The notes below the pieces were generated by a model. It ran no database searches and had not been told where the DNA came from. It saw only the letters and a list, made by a program, of their open reading frames with translations. The translations under genes and the position numbers were made by a program. This document shows, piece by piece, positions 1-8,841 of a stretch of 64,000 nt of DNA. The stretch is taken from positions 424,153 through 488,152 of the forward strand of contig NZ_FOFF01000001.1 of assembly GCF_900110755.1 (NCBI RefSeq), given 5' to 3'. The stretch is from Streptomyces sp. yr375. GTDB lineage: Bacteria; Actinomycetota; Actinomycetes; Streptomycetales; Streptomycetaceae. Numbering within the stretch: the stretch's first letter is position 1; each line of letters opens with the position of its first letter.

Positions 1-537
1 ACACCCGACGGCCTGCGGGTTGGCCGCCTTGACGGCGGCGATGTCCAGCCCGAGCTGGAAGCCCGGCCGCCGCCAGGGCACCCACACCACACGGTCCCCG
101 AAACACTCGGCGGTCAACTTCTCCCCGTCCGCCGCACAGGCGAGCGCGATCCCGGAGTCGGGGTGCAGATGATCCACGTGGACGGCGTCGACGAGCCCGT
201 GCATGGCGGTGTCGATCGACGGCGCCGCCCCACCCTTCCCATGCAGGCAGTAGTCAAACGCGGCAACCATCTCGTCCTCGCGCTCGACGCCCGGATAGAC
301 GTCGACGAGCCCCCGCAGCCGATCCAACCGCAACACGGCAAGCCCGCCCTCGGTGAGCGTCCCGAGATCACCGCCCGACCCCTTCACCCACATCAACTCG
401 ACGTCCCCACCGGTCACGGGGTCGACGCCGGTCCCCTTGGCGGACGTGTTCCCACCGGCGTAGTTCGTATTGCGAGCATCAGCGCCGAGCCGATGGGACC
501 GGCCGAGGAGGGCGGAGGCTTCGGGGTGGGTGGACAT
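1..537 (-). CDS. rhaD: Rhamnulose-1-phosphate aldolase/lactaldehyde dehydrogenase, N-terminal part (cut by window edge)
   Basis: About 179 codons are visible; the rest lies beyond the left edge. The start is an ATG at 537 preceded by AAAGGA. The loop NYAGGNTSAKG and the segment VKGSGGDLGT match class II zinc aldolases, and the paired histidines in HVDHLHPDSG fit the zinc site. In the RhaD/RhaEW family this domain splits L-rhamnulose-1-phosphate into dihydroxyacetone phosphate and L-lactaldehyde, and a C-terminal short-chain dehydrogenase oxidises the lactaldehyde. The second half is not visible, so the fusion is inferred. It lies 139 bp downstream of rhaI on the same strand, with an intergenic repeat in the gap. 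No rhamnulokinase is seen in the window. Confidence 0.85.
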   Translation of the reverse strand, partial: MSTHPEASALLGRSHRLGADARNTNYAGGNTSAKGTGVDPVTGGDVELMWVKGSGGDLGTLTEGGLAVLRLDRLRGLVDVYPGVEREDEMVAAFDYCLHGKGGAAPSIDTAMHGLVDAVHVDHLHPDSGIALACAADGEKLTAECFGDRVVWVPWRRPGFQLGLDIAAVKAANPQAVGC

Positions 538-579
538 AGAGATTCCTTTACTTCTCGACTGAGGGGGAGTGCATTTCCC

Positions 580-648
580 TAGGGGCGCGGGGCTGTATCG
601 ATATGCGGCTCCGCCGCGTGGGCGCGACCAGCCACAACCGGCCCGCAG
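580..648. repeat. 69-bp intergenic repeat, copy 1 (3' side of rhaI)
   Basis: This 69-nt element matches the element at 5739-5807 at 65 of 69 positions when one copy is inverted. It contains the small hairpin GCGGC-GGA-GCCGC. Relative to transcription both copies have the same orientation and both lie at the 3' end of a gene (rhaI here, the second permease there). That suggests a dispersed element with a 3'-end role such as termination or mRNA processing. Confidence 0.75.
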
Positions 649-676
649 CCCGCGAACTACAGAACCAGGCAGACGC

Positions 677-1855
677 TCACGCCCCCCACCCCGCCTGCTC
701 CCCACCAACCCGCGAGGCAACGATCTTCTCGGCCCACCCAGACCTCCGGTACGCGGCGATGGGATCGGGGTCCACCCCCATCTCCTCCCGCACCTCACAC
801 AGAAGCGGCCGCACATCCGTGTTGAACGCATCCATCACCACCGCATTCGCCTCCAACACATCCCCGGAGACCTGAGCCGCGGCCAACGCCGACCGGTCGA
901 CGAGCAGCGCCTTCGCCGTCGCCTCCTGAACGTTCATCACGGACCGGATGATCGCCGGAATCTTCGCCTCGATGTTGTGGCACTGGTCGAGCATGAACGC
1001 CACGTCGGAGGTGAACCCGCCCCCACGCACCACCTCGTACATGATCCGGAACAACTGGAACGGATCGGCGGCGCCCACCATGAGGTCGTCGTCGGCGTAG
1101 AAGCGCGAGTTGAAGTCGAACCCCCCGAGCTTCCCCTCCCGCAGCAGCGTGGCGACGATGAACTCGATGTTCGTGCCGGGCGCGTGGTGCCCGGTGTCGA
1201 CCACGACCTGCGCCTTCGGCCCCAGCTTCAGACAGTGCGCGTACGCCGTCCCCCAGTCCGGCACGTCCGTCGAGTAGAAGGCGGGCTCGAAGAACTTGTA
1301 CTCGAGCAGCATCCGCTGCCCGTCCCCCAGCCGCGCGTACACCTCGGAGAGCCCCTCGGCCAGCCGGTCCTGGCGGGCGCGGAGGTCGTCCTGCCCGGGA
1401 TAGTTCGTGCCGTCCGCGAACCACAGCTTCAGGTCGGCGGAGCCCGTCGCGTCCATGATGTCGACGCAGTCCAGCAGATGATCGAGAGCCTTGCGCCGTA
1501 CCGCCGCGTCCGGATGGCAGATGCTGCCCAGTTTGTAGGCGTCGTCCTGGAAGGTGTTGGAGTTGATCGCCCCGAGCCTCACACCCCGGTCCTCGGCGTG
1601 TTTCGCGAGCGCGGAGTAGTCCGCCACCCGGTCCCACGGGATGTGCAGCGCCACGGTCGGGGCCACGCCGGTGAACGCGTGCACCTGCGCCGCGTCGTCC
1701 AGTTTCTCCTGCGGGGTGCGCGGCACGCCCTGCTGGGCGAACACCTTGAAGCGGGTCCCCGAGTTCCCGTACGCCCACGACGGCGTCTCGACGGCCTGGG
1801 TCTTCAGCGCGGCTTTCACCGCGGCGAGGTCGGTCACTTCGGGCTCCTGTGACAT
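677..1855 (-). CDS. rhaI: L-rhamnose isomerase
   Basis: The 392-residue product begins [18 protein letters not shown] and resembles the actinobacterial/Pseudomonas-type RhaI isomerases, relatives of xylose isomerase with a metal-dependent TIM barrel. Motifs that fit include HIPWDRV near residue 70, [28 protein letters not shown] and [14 protein letters not shown], which carry acidic and histidine residues suited to binding two metals. The reaction is L-rhamnose to L-rhamnulose, the first catabolic step in the cytoplasm. It is divergent from the ABC importer and carries its own promoter and a LacI-like operator at 1876-1923. rhaD follows downstream. Confidence 0.92.
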   Translation of the reverse strand: MSQEPEVTDLAAVKAALKTQAVETPSWAYGNSGTRFKVFAQQGVPRTPQEKLDDAAQVHAFTGVAPTVALHIPWDRVADYSALAKHAEDRGVRLGAINSNTFQDDAYKLGSICHPDAAVRRKALDHLLDCVDIMDATGSADLKLWFADGTNYPGQDDLRARQDRLAEGLSEVYARLGDGQRMLLEYKFFEPAFYSTDVPDWGTAYAHCLKLGPKAQVVVDTGHHAPGTNIEFIVATLLREGKLGGFDFNSRFYADDDLMVGAADPFQLFRIMYEVVRGGGFTSDVAFMLDQCHNIEAKIPAIIRSVMNVQEATAKALLVDRSALAAAQVSGDVLEANAVVMDAFNTDVRPLLCEVREEMGVDPDPIAAYRRSGWAEKIVASRVGGEQAGWGA

Positions 1856-1875
1856 CGGTTGACATCCATGCTGGG

Positions 1876-1923
1876 TGAAACGATTCAGAACGGGAAGCTA
1901 TGAGGCCGCCGAAGCAGTGTCAA
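1876..1923 (-). promoter_or_regulatory. rhaI promoter with LacI-like operator
   Basis: Reading the minus strand, TTGACA (1918-1923) and TAGCTT (1895-1900) are separated by 17 bp, a near-consensus promoter for rhaI. Just downstream, where transcription would start, lies TGAAACGATTCA (1876-1887). This is a 12-bp near-palindrome centred on CG, the usual design of LacI-family operators. The LacI regulator at 8842-9879 is the obvious candidate ligand, by inference. Confidence 0.7.
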
Positions 1924-1972
1924 CCCCTTCGTTCAGGCCTGTTGTCCGTAACCGCCGCGCGACCTTCGGCTA

Positions 1973-1987
1973 TCGAAAACTTTTCGA
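1973..1987. promoter_or_regulatory. 15-bp perfect palindrome between rhaI and rhaT
   Basis: TCGAAAACTTTTCGA is perfectly symmetric with 7-bp arms and a single central base. It sits between the two divergent promoters, about 10 bp upstream of the importer -35 box. It is a candidate binding site for an activator or a second repressor; the binding protein is unknown. Confidence 0.45.
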
Positions 1988-1997
1988 GACCGACCCA

Positions 1998-2053
1998 TTG
2001 ACGTGACATGCCCTGCCTGCCTAACGTCCCGGCAACCCAGTTGAAACCTTTCA
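1998..2053 (+). promoter_or_regulatory. Rhamnose importer promoter with downstream operator
   Basis: TTGACG (1998-2003) and TAACGT (2022-2027) with an 18-bp spacer form a plausible sigma-70-type promoter. TGAAACCTTTCA (2042-2053) lies just downstream, with perfect 5-bp arms TGAAA and TTTCA. It resembles the rhaI-side operator TGAAACGATTCA, which suggests one LacI-type repressor controls both transcripts. Confidence 0.6.
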
Positions 2054-2109
2054 CGACGCCGTGGCGGCCCCGACGGGCCCCGTCCCCGGACGTCGTCGAG
2101 GAGCCACCC

Positions 2110-3675
2110 ATGACCCACCCGTCCGATCCGGGACCCGACCCGGGACTCGATCCGGGAGCCGACCCGGAAGCGGCCCCGGGAGCGGCCCCGGTGCTGGCGC
2201 TGAAGGACGTAGCCAAGTCCTTCGGGGCCGTGCGCGCCCTGCGGGGCGTCTCCCTGGAGCTGTTCCCCGGCGAGGTGCACGCCCTCGCCGGGGAGAACGG
2301 CGCGGGCAAGTCGACCCTCATCAAGACCCTCGCGGGGGTGCACCGACCCGACGCCGGCCGGGTGCTGCTCGACGGTGAGCCCGTCGTCTTCCACGGCCCC
2401 GGCGACGCCCGCGACGCCGGCATCGCCGTGATCTACCAGGAGCCGACGCTCTTCCCCGACCTTTCGATCGCCGAGAACATCTACATGGGCCGCCAGCCCC
2501 GGCGCGCCCTCGGCCGGATCGACCACAAGGCCACCCGCGCCGCCACCGCCGCCCTGATGGAGCGCCTCGGCGTCGACCTCGACCCCGACCACCCGGCGCG
2601 CGGACTGTCCATCGCCGACCAGCAGATCGTCGAGATCGCCAAAGCGCTCTCCTTCGACGCCCGCGTCCTCATCATGGACGAGCCGACCGCCGCCCTCACC
2701 GGCAGCGAGGTCGCCCGCCTCTTCGCGGTCGTAGGCACCCTGCGCGAACAGGGCGCGGCCGTCCTGTTCATCTCCCACCGGCTGGAGGAGATCTTCCGGA
2801 TCTGCCGACGCGTGACGACCTTGCGCGACGGCGAGTTGATCGCCAGCGAGCCGATCGACGGCATGACCGAGGACGACCTGGTCCGCCGCATGGTCGGCCG
2901 CGACCTCGACGAGCTCTACCCCAAGCAGGACGTCACCCCGGGCGAAGTCGCCCTGAGCGTTCGCCGGTTGACGCGGGAGGGTGTCTTCACCGACGTCTCC
3001 TTCGAGGTCCGGCGCGGCGAGATCGTCGGCCTGGCCGGACTCGTCGGCGCCGGGCGCACGGAGGTGGCCCGGGCGGTGTTCGGCATCGACCGCTGGGACG
3101 GCGGCGAGGTCCACGTGGACGGCCGTCCGCTCACCAACGGCGCACCCTCCACCGCGATGGCCGCCGGCCTCGCCCTGGTACCGGAGGACCGGCGCGCCCA
3201 GGGACTGGTGATGGACATGTCCATCGAGCGCAACATCAACCTGACCGGACTGCGTACGACGGTGAAGGCCGGCCTGATGGACCGCGCCGCCGAGCGCAGC
3301 CGCGCCCTCGACTGGGCGGTCAGGCTCCAGGTGAAGTACGCCCGGATCGCCGACTCCGTCAACACGCTGTCCGGCGGCAACCAGCAGAAGGTCGTCCTCG
3401 CCAAGTGGCTCGCCACCGGGCCGAAGGTGCTCATCGTCGACGAGCCGACCCGTGGCATCGACGTCGGCACCAAGGCCGAAGTGCACCGGCTGCTCGGCGA
3501 GTTGGCCGCCGACGGGGTCGCCGTCCTGATGATCTCCTCCGACCTGCCCGAGATCCTCGGCATGGCCGACCGGGTGCTGGTGATGCACGAGGGCCGCCTG
3601 GCCGCCGAGATCCCCCGCTCCGCCGCCACCGAGGAGACCGTGCTGGCCGCAGCCACCGGGAGGGCCGCCGCATGA
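2110..3675 (+). CDS. rhaT: Rhamnose ABC importer, duplex ATP-binding subunit
   Basis: The 521-residue cytoplasmic ATPase has two nucleotide-binding domains in one chain, as in RbsA/AraG-type sugar importers. Domain 1 (about 28-255) has Walker [10 protein letters not shown] at 61-69 and Walker [11 protein letters not shown]. Domain 2 (about 270-515) has the non-canonical P-loop LVGAGRTE, the signature LSGGNQQK and Walker [13 protein letters not shown] degenerate second P-loop is normal for this family. The ATG at 2110 follows GAGGAG at good spacing, so a longer open frame back to 2008 is rejected. Residues 4-25 are a repetitive Asp/Pro/Gly/Ala stretch. The stop overlaps the next start (ATGA). 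Confidence 0.9.
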   Translation: MTHPSDPGPDPGLDPGADPEAAPGAAPVLALKDVAKSFGAVRALRGVSLELFPGEVHALAGENGAGKSTLIKTLAGVHRPDAGRVLLDGEPVVFHGPGDARDAGIAVIYQEPTLFPDLSIAENIYMGRQPRRALGRIDHKATRAATAALMERLGVDLDPDHPARGLSIADQQIVEIAKALSFDARVLIMDEPTAALTGSEVARLFAVVGTLREQGAAVLFISHRLEEIFRICRRVTTLRDGELIASEPIDGMTEDDLVRRMVGRDLDELYPKQDVTPGEVALSVRRLTREGVFTDVSFEVRRGEIVGLAGLVGAGRTEVARAVFGIDRWDGGEVHVDGRPLTNGAPSTAMAAGLALVPEDRRAQGLVMDMSIERNINLTGLRTTVKAGLMDRAAERSRALDWAVRLQVKYARIADSVNTLSGGNQQKVVLAKWLATGPKVLIVDEPTRGIDVGTKAEVHRLLGELAADGVAVLMISSDLPEILGMADRVLVMHEGRLAAEIPRSAATEETVLAAATGRAAA

Positions 3676-4742
3676 CGGTGACCACCTCCCACGAGGCCCC
3701 CGTCGCCGAGGCGGCGAAGTCCGGCGGCACCCGGCTGGTCGACCGTGTCTTCAGGATGCGCGAACTCGCCATCCTGGTCGTCCTCCTGGTGATGATCGCC
3801 GTCACCCAGGCGGGCAACAGCGCGTTCCTGTCCGAGCAGGGCGTCAAGGACCTGCTGCTGAACGCGACGATCCTGGTGCTGGTCGCCACCGGCCAGTCCC
3901 TCGTCGTCATCACCCGCAACGTCGACCTGTCGGTCGGCTCCACCCTCGGCATCAGCGCCTTCGCCGCCGGCACCTATCTGCACGGCGGCGGCGACCCGGT
4001 GCTCGCGATCGTGCTGGCCGCCCTGCTCGGCGTCGGCTGCGGGCTGCTCAACGGCCTGCTCGTCAGCCTCGGCCAGGTGCCCGCCCTGGTCGTCACCCTC
4101 GGCACGCTGTACATCATCCGGGGCGTCGACTCCATCTGGGTCGGCTCCCGCCAGATCACCGCGGCCGATCTGCCCGCCTCCTTCGTCGACTTCGGCTCGG
4201 GCGGCCTCTCCGCCGTCCCGTACCTCGCGCTCATCGCGCTCGCCGTGCTGATCGCCACCGCCTACTACCTCAAACACTTCGGCGGCGGCCGCGAGTTGTA
4301 CGCGCTCGGCTCCAACCCGGAGGCCGCCCGCCTCGCCGGCATCCCGGTGCGCAAGCGGATCCTCGCCGCGTACACCTTCTGCGGCGGCCTCGCAGGACTC
4401 GCCGGGGCGCTGTACCTGGCCCGGTTCGGCAACGTCGACTCCAGCACCGGCACCGGCTACGAACTCACCGTCGTCAGCGCGGTCGTGGTCGGCGGCGTCG
4501 TCTTCACCGGCGGCTCCGGCAGCGTCTACGGTGCGGCCCTCGGCGCGCTGCTCCTCACCTCCGTCAACAGTGTCCTGCCCGCCCTCGGCGTCAGCTCGGT
4601 CTGGGTGCTCGCCATCAACGGCGTCCTGCTCCTGCTGGCCATCGCGGTCGACCGGATCGTCGCCGTACGGGTGGCGTCCGCGCTGAAGAAGACGTCGGCG
4701 TCCGCCGGGGCGGCCGTAGCGAAGGGGGAGACTCGTGCGTGA
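3672..4742 (+). CDS. rhaP: Rhamnose ABC importer, permease 1
   Basis: The 356-residue inner-membrane permease has many hydrophobic helices from about residue 30 onward. It contains the family segment [13 protein letters not shown] and the cytoplasmic loop [18 protein letters not shown], which would contact the ATPase. This matches RbsC-type permeases of the CUT2 family. The ATG overlaps the ATPase stop, and the end overlaps the second permease by 8 bp, so the three genes are translationally coupled. Confidence 0.88.
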   Translation: MTVTTSHEAPVAEAAKSGGTRLVDRVFRMRELAILVVLLVMIAVTQAGNSAFLSEQGVKDLLLNATILVLVATGQSLVVITRNVDLSVGSTLGISAFAAGTYLHGGGDPVLAIVLAALLGVGCGLLNGLLVSLGQVPALVVTLGTLYIIRGVDSIWVGSRQITAADLPASFVDFGSGGLSAVPYLALIALAVLIATAYYLKHFGGGRELYALGSNPEAARLAGIPVRKRILAAYTFCGGLAGLAGALYLARFGNVDSSTGTGYELTVVSAVVVGGVVFTGGSGSVYGAALGALLLTSVNSVLPALGVSSVWVLAINGVLLLLAIAVDRIVAVRVASALKKTSASAGAAVAKGETRA

Positions 4743-5808
4743 GTCCCTGAACCGGGCGAACCGGCCCACGAGTCGGGTGAACCGGGTGGTCCGGTGGGAC
4801 ACCGTCGTGGGCGCTCTCCTGATCGTCCTGCTCCTGCTGTCGTTCTCCTTCGTGGACGGCTTCGGCAACGCCCTCAACCTGTCGTTCCTGATCGGCAACA
4901 CGCTTCCGATCGCGCTGATCGCCCTGCCGATGACCCTGCTGGTGGTCTCCGGCGAGATCGATCTCTCGGTCGCCTCCACGGCCGGTCTGTCCGGCGCGGT
5001 GATGGGCGCGCTGTGGAACCAGGGCATGACGATCGAGACGATCATCCCTGTCTGTCTGCTGCTCGGTGTCGTCTGCGGGCTGGTCAACGGCCTGCTGGTG
5101 ACCCGGCTCGGGCTGCCCTCCCTCGCCGTCACCATCGGCACCATGGCGGCCTACCGGGGCATCGCACAGATCGTGCTCGGCTCCGACGCGGTCACCGACT
5201 TCCCCACCCAGTACCTGGACTTCGCCGCCGGCCGCCTCGGCGACACCTTCCTTCCGCAGGCCTTCCTGCCCTTCGTCGTGCTGCTCGCGATCGCGGCGGT
5301 CGTCCTGCACGCCACACCGTTCGGGCGGTCGCTCTTCGCGGTCGGTGCCAGCGAGGAGGCCGCGCGGTTCGCCGGTATCCGGGTCAGGCGGCAGAAACTG
5401 ATCCTGTTCACGGTGACCGGTCTCATGGCCTCGCTCACCGGTGTGTTCTGGGCCCTGCATTACGCCAGCGCTCGCTATGACAACGCGACTGGGCTCGAAC
5501 TGTCTGTCGTGGCCGCCGTGTTGCTCGGCGGTATCGACTTCGACGGGGGCAAGGGGACGTTGGGCGGTGCCGTCGCTGGTGTTTTCCTGCTTGGGGCGTC
5601 GCAGAACGTGATGAGTCTGATGAACGTTTCCGCACAGTCGCAGATCGTCGTGACCGGTGTGTTGCTGGTCGTCTCCGTGTTGGGGCCTCGGGTTGCGCGT
5701 CAGATTGCCGTTGTTTCGGCGGCTCGGAAGGTCGTTCCCTGCGGGTCCGTTGTGGCTGGTCGCGCCCACGCGGCGGAGCCGCAAATCGATACAGCCTCGC
5801 GCCCCTAA
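4735..5808 (+). CDS. rhaQ: Rhamnose ABC importer, permease 2
   Basis: The 357-residue second RbsC-type permease starts at GTG 4735 behind GAAGGGGGAG. It has the segment VVSGEIDLSVAST and the coupling loop LFAVGASEEAARFAGI. About the last 23 residues and the stop codon are encoded by the 69-bp repeat at 5739-5807. The final tail, roughly PCGSVVAGRAHAAEPQIDTA, is therefore repeat-derived rather than typical permease sequence. It presumably forms a heterodimeric channel with the preceding permease. Confidence 0.88.
   Translation: MRESLNRANRPTSRVNRVVRWDTVVGALLIVLLLLSFSFVDGFGNALNLSFLIGNTLPIALIALPMTLLVVSGEIDLSVASTAGLSGAVMGALWNQGMTIETIIPVCLLLGVVCGLVNGLLVTRLGLPSLAVTIGTMAAYRGIAQIVLGSDAVTDFPTQYLDFAAGRLGDTFLPQAFLPFVVLLAIAAVVLHATPFGRSLFAVGASEEAARFAGIRVRRQKLILFTVTGLMASLTGVFWALHYASARYDNATGLELSVVAAVLLGGIDFDGGKGTLGGAVAGVFLLGASQNVMSLMNVSAQSQIVVTGVLLVVSVLGPRVARQIAVVSAARKVVPCGSVVAGRAHAAEPQIDTASRP
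5739..5807. repeat. 69-bp repeat, copy 2 (inside the 3' end of permease 2)
   Basis: This is the inverted partner of 580-648, with 65 of 69 identical positions. Here the element reaches into the coding region and supplies the final codons and TAA stop of the permease. It ends about 37 bp before the binding-protein gene. Confidence 0.75.
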
Positions 5809-5843
5809 AGACCTTCACCTGCCCTCTCTCAAGAAGGATCGCC

Positions 5844-6926
5844 ATGTCCAATTCATCCCTCCTCCGGGCCTGTGTCGCCCTCGTCGCCGTTTCCTCCCTT
5901 GCCCTTGGTGTTAGCGCATGTGGTGGCACCACAAAGGAAGATGTGAAGAAGGAGAGCGGCGGGTCGGCCGTGTCGTCCGGGAAAGCGGATCCGAATGCCG
6001 CGCTGAAGAAGGGGCTCACCGTCGGGTTCCTGCCGAAGGCGGTCAACAACCCCTACTTCACCTCCTCCGACAAGGGCGGTGAGGCGGCGCTGAAGGAACT
6101 CGGGTCCAGTTACAAGGAAGTCGGGCCGTCCAGCGCCACCGACACGTCCGGGCAGGTCAGTTACGTCAACACCCTCACCCAGCAGCAGGTCGACGCGATC
6201 GCCGTGTCGGCGCAGGACCCGGGTGCCCTGTGCACCGCGCTGAAGCAGGCGATGAGCAACAAGATCAAGGTCGTCACCTACGACTCGGACACCAACCCCG
6301 GGTGCCGTAACGCGTTCGTGTCGCAGGCGTCCGCCGAGGATCTGGGGCGTACCGAGGTGCAGTTGCTCGCCGAACAGATCGGCTACAAGGGCGAGATCGC
6401 GATCCTGTCGGCCGCGCAGACCGCGACGAACCAGAACACCTGGATCGGCTTCATGCGGGACGAGTTGAAGGATCCCAAGTACAAGGACGTCAAGCTCGTC
6501 AAGGTGGCGTACGGCAACGACGACGCCCAGCAGTCCTTCCAGCAGACCCAGGGCCTGTTGCAGGAGTACCCGAACCTGAAGGGGATCATCTCCCCGACGA
6601 CGGTCGGCATCAAGGCGGCGGCCCAGTACCTGTCGGGCTCGAAGTACAAGGGCAAGGTCAAGCTGACCGGCCTCGGCACCCCGAACGACATGCGCACCTA
6701 CGTCAAGAACGGCACCGTCGACGCCTTCGAGCTGTGGGACCCGGCGAAGCTCGGCGCGCTGGCCGCGCAGACGGCGGTGGCGCTGGTCTCGGGCCGGATC
6801 ACCGGCAAGGCGGGCGAGACCTTCAAGGCCGGCACCACCACGTACACCATCGGCAAGGACGGGGTGATCAGCCTCGGCAAGCCGACCGTGTTCGACGCCA
6901 AGAACATCGACCAGTTCAACTTCTAG
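5844..6926 (+). CDS. rhaS: Rhamnose-binding lipoprotein of the ABC importer
   Basis: The 360-residue periplasmic-binding-protein-like lipoprotein has a type II signal peptide ending in the lipobox VSAC (Cys at about residue 28), so it should be tethered outside the membrane. The mature part matches the sugar-binding fold of RbsB/RhaS proteins: VGFLPKAVNNPYFTSSDKGG at the first strand, QQQVDAIAVSAQDP, VVTYDSDTNP and the C-terminal LWDPAKLG. AAGGA precedes the ATG. It is the fourth gene of the importer operon, just downstream of repeat copy 2. Confidence 0.92.
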   Translation: MSNSSLLRACVALVAVSSLALGVSACGGTTKEDVKKESGGSAVSSGKADPNAALKKGLTVGFLPKAVNNPYFTSSDKGGEAALKELGSSYKEVGPSSATDTSGQVSYVNTLTQQQVDAIAVSAQDPGALCTALKQAMSNKIKVVTYDSDTNPGCRNAFVSQASAEDLGRTEVQLLAEQIGYKGEIAILSAAQTATNQNTWIGFMRDELKDPKYKDVKLVKVAYGNDDAQQSFQQTQGLLQEYPNLKGIISPTTVGIKAAAQYLSGSKYKGKVKLTGLGTPNDMRTYVKNGTVDAFELWDPAKLGALAAQTAVALVSGRITGKAGETFKAGTTTYTIGKDGVISLGKPTVFDAKNIDQFNF

Positions 6927-6958
6927 CGGTTCAACTACCAGTATCCGGAGGGTTGTTG

Positions 6959-7279
6959 ATGCGGCGCGTGTGTTTTCTGCTGAAGGTCAGGGCGGACCGG
7001 CTCGACGAGTACCGTGAGCGGCACGCCGCCGCGTGGCCGGAGATGCTCGCCGCGCTGTCGGCGACCGGCTGGCACAACTACTCGCTCTTCCTGCGCGAGG
7101 ACGGCCTGCTCGTCGGCTACCTGGAGACCGAGGACTTCGAGGCCGCCCGGGCGGGGATGGCGGCCACCGACGTCAACGCGCGCTGGCAGGCGGAGATGGC
7201 GCCGTTCTTCGAGTCGCTGGACGGCGACCGTCCCGACGCCGCCATGAGACCTCTTACCGAAGTCTTTCACCTGGCCTGA
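6959..7279 (+). CDS. rhaM: L-rhamnose mutarotase
   Basis: The 106-residue dimeric-barrel protein begins MRRVCFLLKVRADRLDEY and contains HAAAWPEMLAAL and WHNYSLFLREDGLLVGYLE. Together these are the hallmarks of RhaM/RhaU, which interconverts the anomers of L-rhamnose and feeds the isomerase. The family histidine near residue 20 is present. The ATG at 6959 follows GGAGGG by 7 nt. It lies 32 bp after the binding-protein gene. Confidence 0.92.
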   Translation: MRRVCFLLKVRADRLDEYRERHAAAWPEMLAALSATGWHNYSLFLREDGLLVGYLETEDFEAARAGMAATDVNARWQAEMAPFFESLDGDRPDAAMRPLTEVFHLA

Positions 7280-7325
7280 CATACTCCGTTCTCCCCCACT
7301 TTCATATGACAATGGAGTTCTCCAG

Positions 7326-8750
7326 ATGAGACGACGTACTCTGCTGGCCGGCGCTCTCCTCGGTGCCACGGCGGCCCCCACGCTCGCCGCCGGCACCGCC
7401 AGCGCCGCGGACCCCGGCCCCTCCGTCACCCGCAAGGGCAGCACCCGGCTCGACGCGCAGGCCCTGTTCTTCGTGTCCTACGACGGGCTGGTCAACAACA
7501 ACTCGTTCCAGAAGAGCGGCCTGCTGAGCTACAAGGGCTACCAGTACGCCGCCTGGTACACCGCCGCCCGCAACGCCGTCGTCGCCCGCCGCGCCCTGGG
7601 CACCGCCGCCTGGTCCACGGTCACCCTCACGCACCAGCTCAAGTCCAGCGACTCCCACAACGTGATCTCCATGGGCGTCTCCAAGGCCGACGGCCGGCTC
7701 CACCTCAACATGGACTCCCACAGCGACGGCTTCTTCTACGTGAAGTCGGTGGCCGGGCTCCTCGACAACCCGGCGTCCACCTCCTGGACGGCGGCCCGGT
7801 TCGGCGCCGTGCAGACCACCCTCGACGGCCTCGCGCTCACCAGCCAGTTCACCTACCCGCAGTTCATCTCCACCCCCGAGGGCAGGCTCCAGCTCAGCTA
7901 CCGGGTCGGCATATCCGGCAACGGGCGCAACGCCCTCGCGGAATACGACGGCTCGAAGTGGACCGCGCTCGGCGAGTGGTCCGGCTCCACCGGCACCTAC
8001 ACCAGCGAGCACGGCTCCTCCACCGTCCGCAACATGTACCTCCACGGCATCGACTACGACGTCAAGGGCCGCCTGCACTCCTTCTTCACCTGGCGTGAGC
8101 AGAGCGGCGCGGTGATGTGCTCCGGCGGCGGCATCAGCAACCACGACACCGGCTACGTCTACTCCGACGACCGCGGCCGGACCTGGCGCAACAACGCGGG
8201 CGCCGTCGTCGGCACCACGGGCGGCTCCGACAAGGTCGCCGTCACCGACAGCGGGCTCGTCGTGGACGCGCTCAACGCCGACCACTCCCTGATGAACCAG
8301 GAGAGCCAGGCCACCGACTCCGCCGGCCTGCCGCACGCGATCATCAGCTACGTCCCCGGCCGCTTCACCCAGTGCACCACCAACTACGTCAACGACCGCA
8401 CCGCCAACGGCCGCGCCTTCCACCTGCGCAAGAACTCCGCCGGGAGCTGGCAGAAGACGGAGATCCCGGTCGTCCTCGGCTCCAGCCAGCGCACCAAGCT
8501 CGTCCTGGACAAGTACGACAACGCGTACGCGATCTTCCCCTTCGGCCGGATCGCCGGCGCGTCCAAGGCCTCCGGCTACACGGACTGGACGGTGCTCTTC
8601 GACGGCAGCGGCCTCAACGCCTTCGGCGAGGTCGTCATCGACGAACTGCGCGTCAAGGCGGACAACACCCTGTCGTTCATGTACCAGGAGAAGTCGAGCG
8701 GGACGACCCCGTCGGCGCTCCACGTCGTCGACTTCGCACTGCCCGCATGA
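7326..8750 (+). CDS. Secreted BNR-type beta-propeller protein, possible rhamnose-releasing polysaccharide lyase
   Basis: The 474-residue protein has an export signal MRRRTLLAGALLGATAAPTL with likely cleavage after ASA near residue 27. The body has repeated beta-propeller segments such as GYVYSDDRGRTW and GRLHSFFTWRE, like BNR_4 proteins. His111 (SDSHN) and His132 (DSHSD) are spaced much like a histidine pair I recall from ulvan and rhamnose-glucuronate lyases of this fold. Its place between rhaM and the LacI gene suggests it liberates rhamnose or rhamnose-containing oligomers outside the cell. The secreted propeller is well supported; the lyase role is inference, and a sialidase-like or purely binding role remains possible. 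Confidence 0.65.
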   Translation: MRRRTLLAGALLGATAAPTLAAGTASAADPGPSVTRKGSTRLDAQALFFVSYDGLVNNNSFQKSGLLSYKGYQYAAWYTAARNAVVARRALGTAAWSTVTLTHQLKSSDSHNVISMGVSKADGRLHLNMDSHSDGFFYVKSVAGLLDNPASTSWTAARFGAVQTTLDGLALTSQFTYPQFISTPEGRLQLSYRVGISGNGRNALAEYDGSKWTALGEWSGSTGTYTSEHGSSTVRNMYLHGIDYDVKGRLHSFFTWREQSGAVMCSGGGISNHDTGYVYSDDRGRTWRNNAGAVVGTTGGSDKVAVTDSGLVVDALNADHSLMNQESQATDSAGLPHAIISYVPGRFTQCTTNYVNDRTANGRAFHLRKNSAGSWQKTEIPVVLGSSQRTKLVLDKYDNAYAIFPFGRIAGASKASGYTDWTVLFDGSGLNAFGEVVIDELRVKADNTLSFMYQEKSSGTTPSALHVVDFALPA

Positions 8751-8841
8751 CGTGTGCGGCGGCCCGGACGGGGGCGCGGCGGCGTGGCGGTAATGTGAAG
8801 ACCGTCCCGCCGTGCCCTGTTCACCTGGAGGTTCCCGCCTG

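Noticed and set aside
603..875. Small plus-strand frame beginning MRLRRVGATSH
   Set aside because: It starts inside the 69-bp repeat and then runs antisense to rhaI; a matching frame arises at the second repeat copy for the same reason.
3030..3075. Broken second P-loop in the rhamnose ATPase
   Set aside because: LVGAGRTE is the normal second P-loop of RbsA/AraG-type duplex ATPases, so it is not a mutation.
2916..5144. Long minus-strand frame through the importer genes
   Set aside because: Antisense shadow with no domain content and no start signals.
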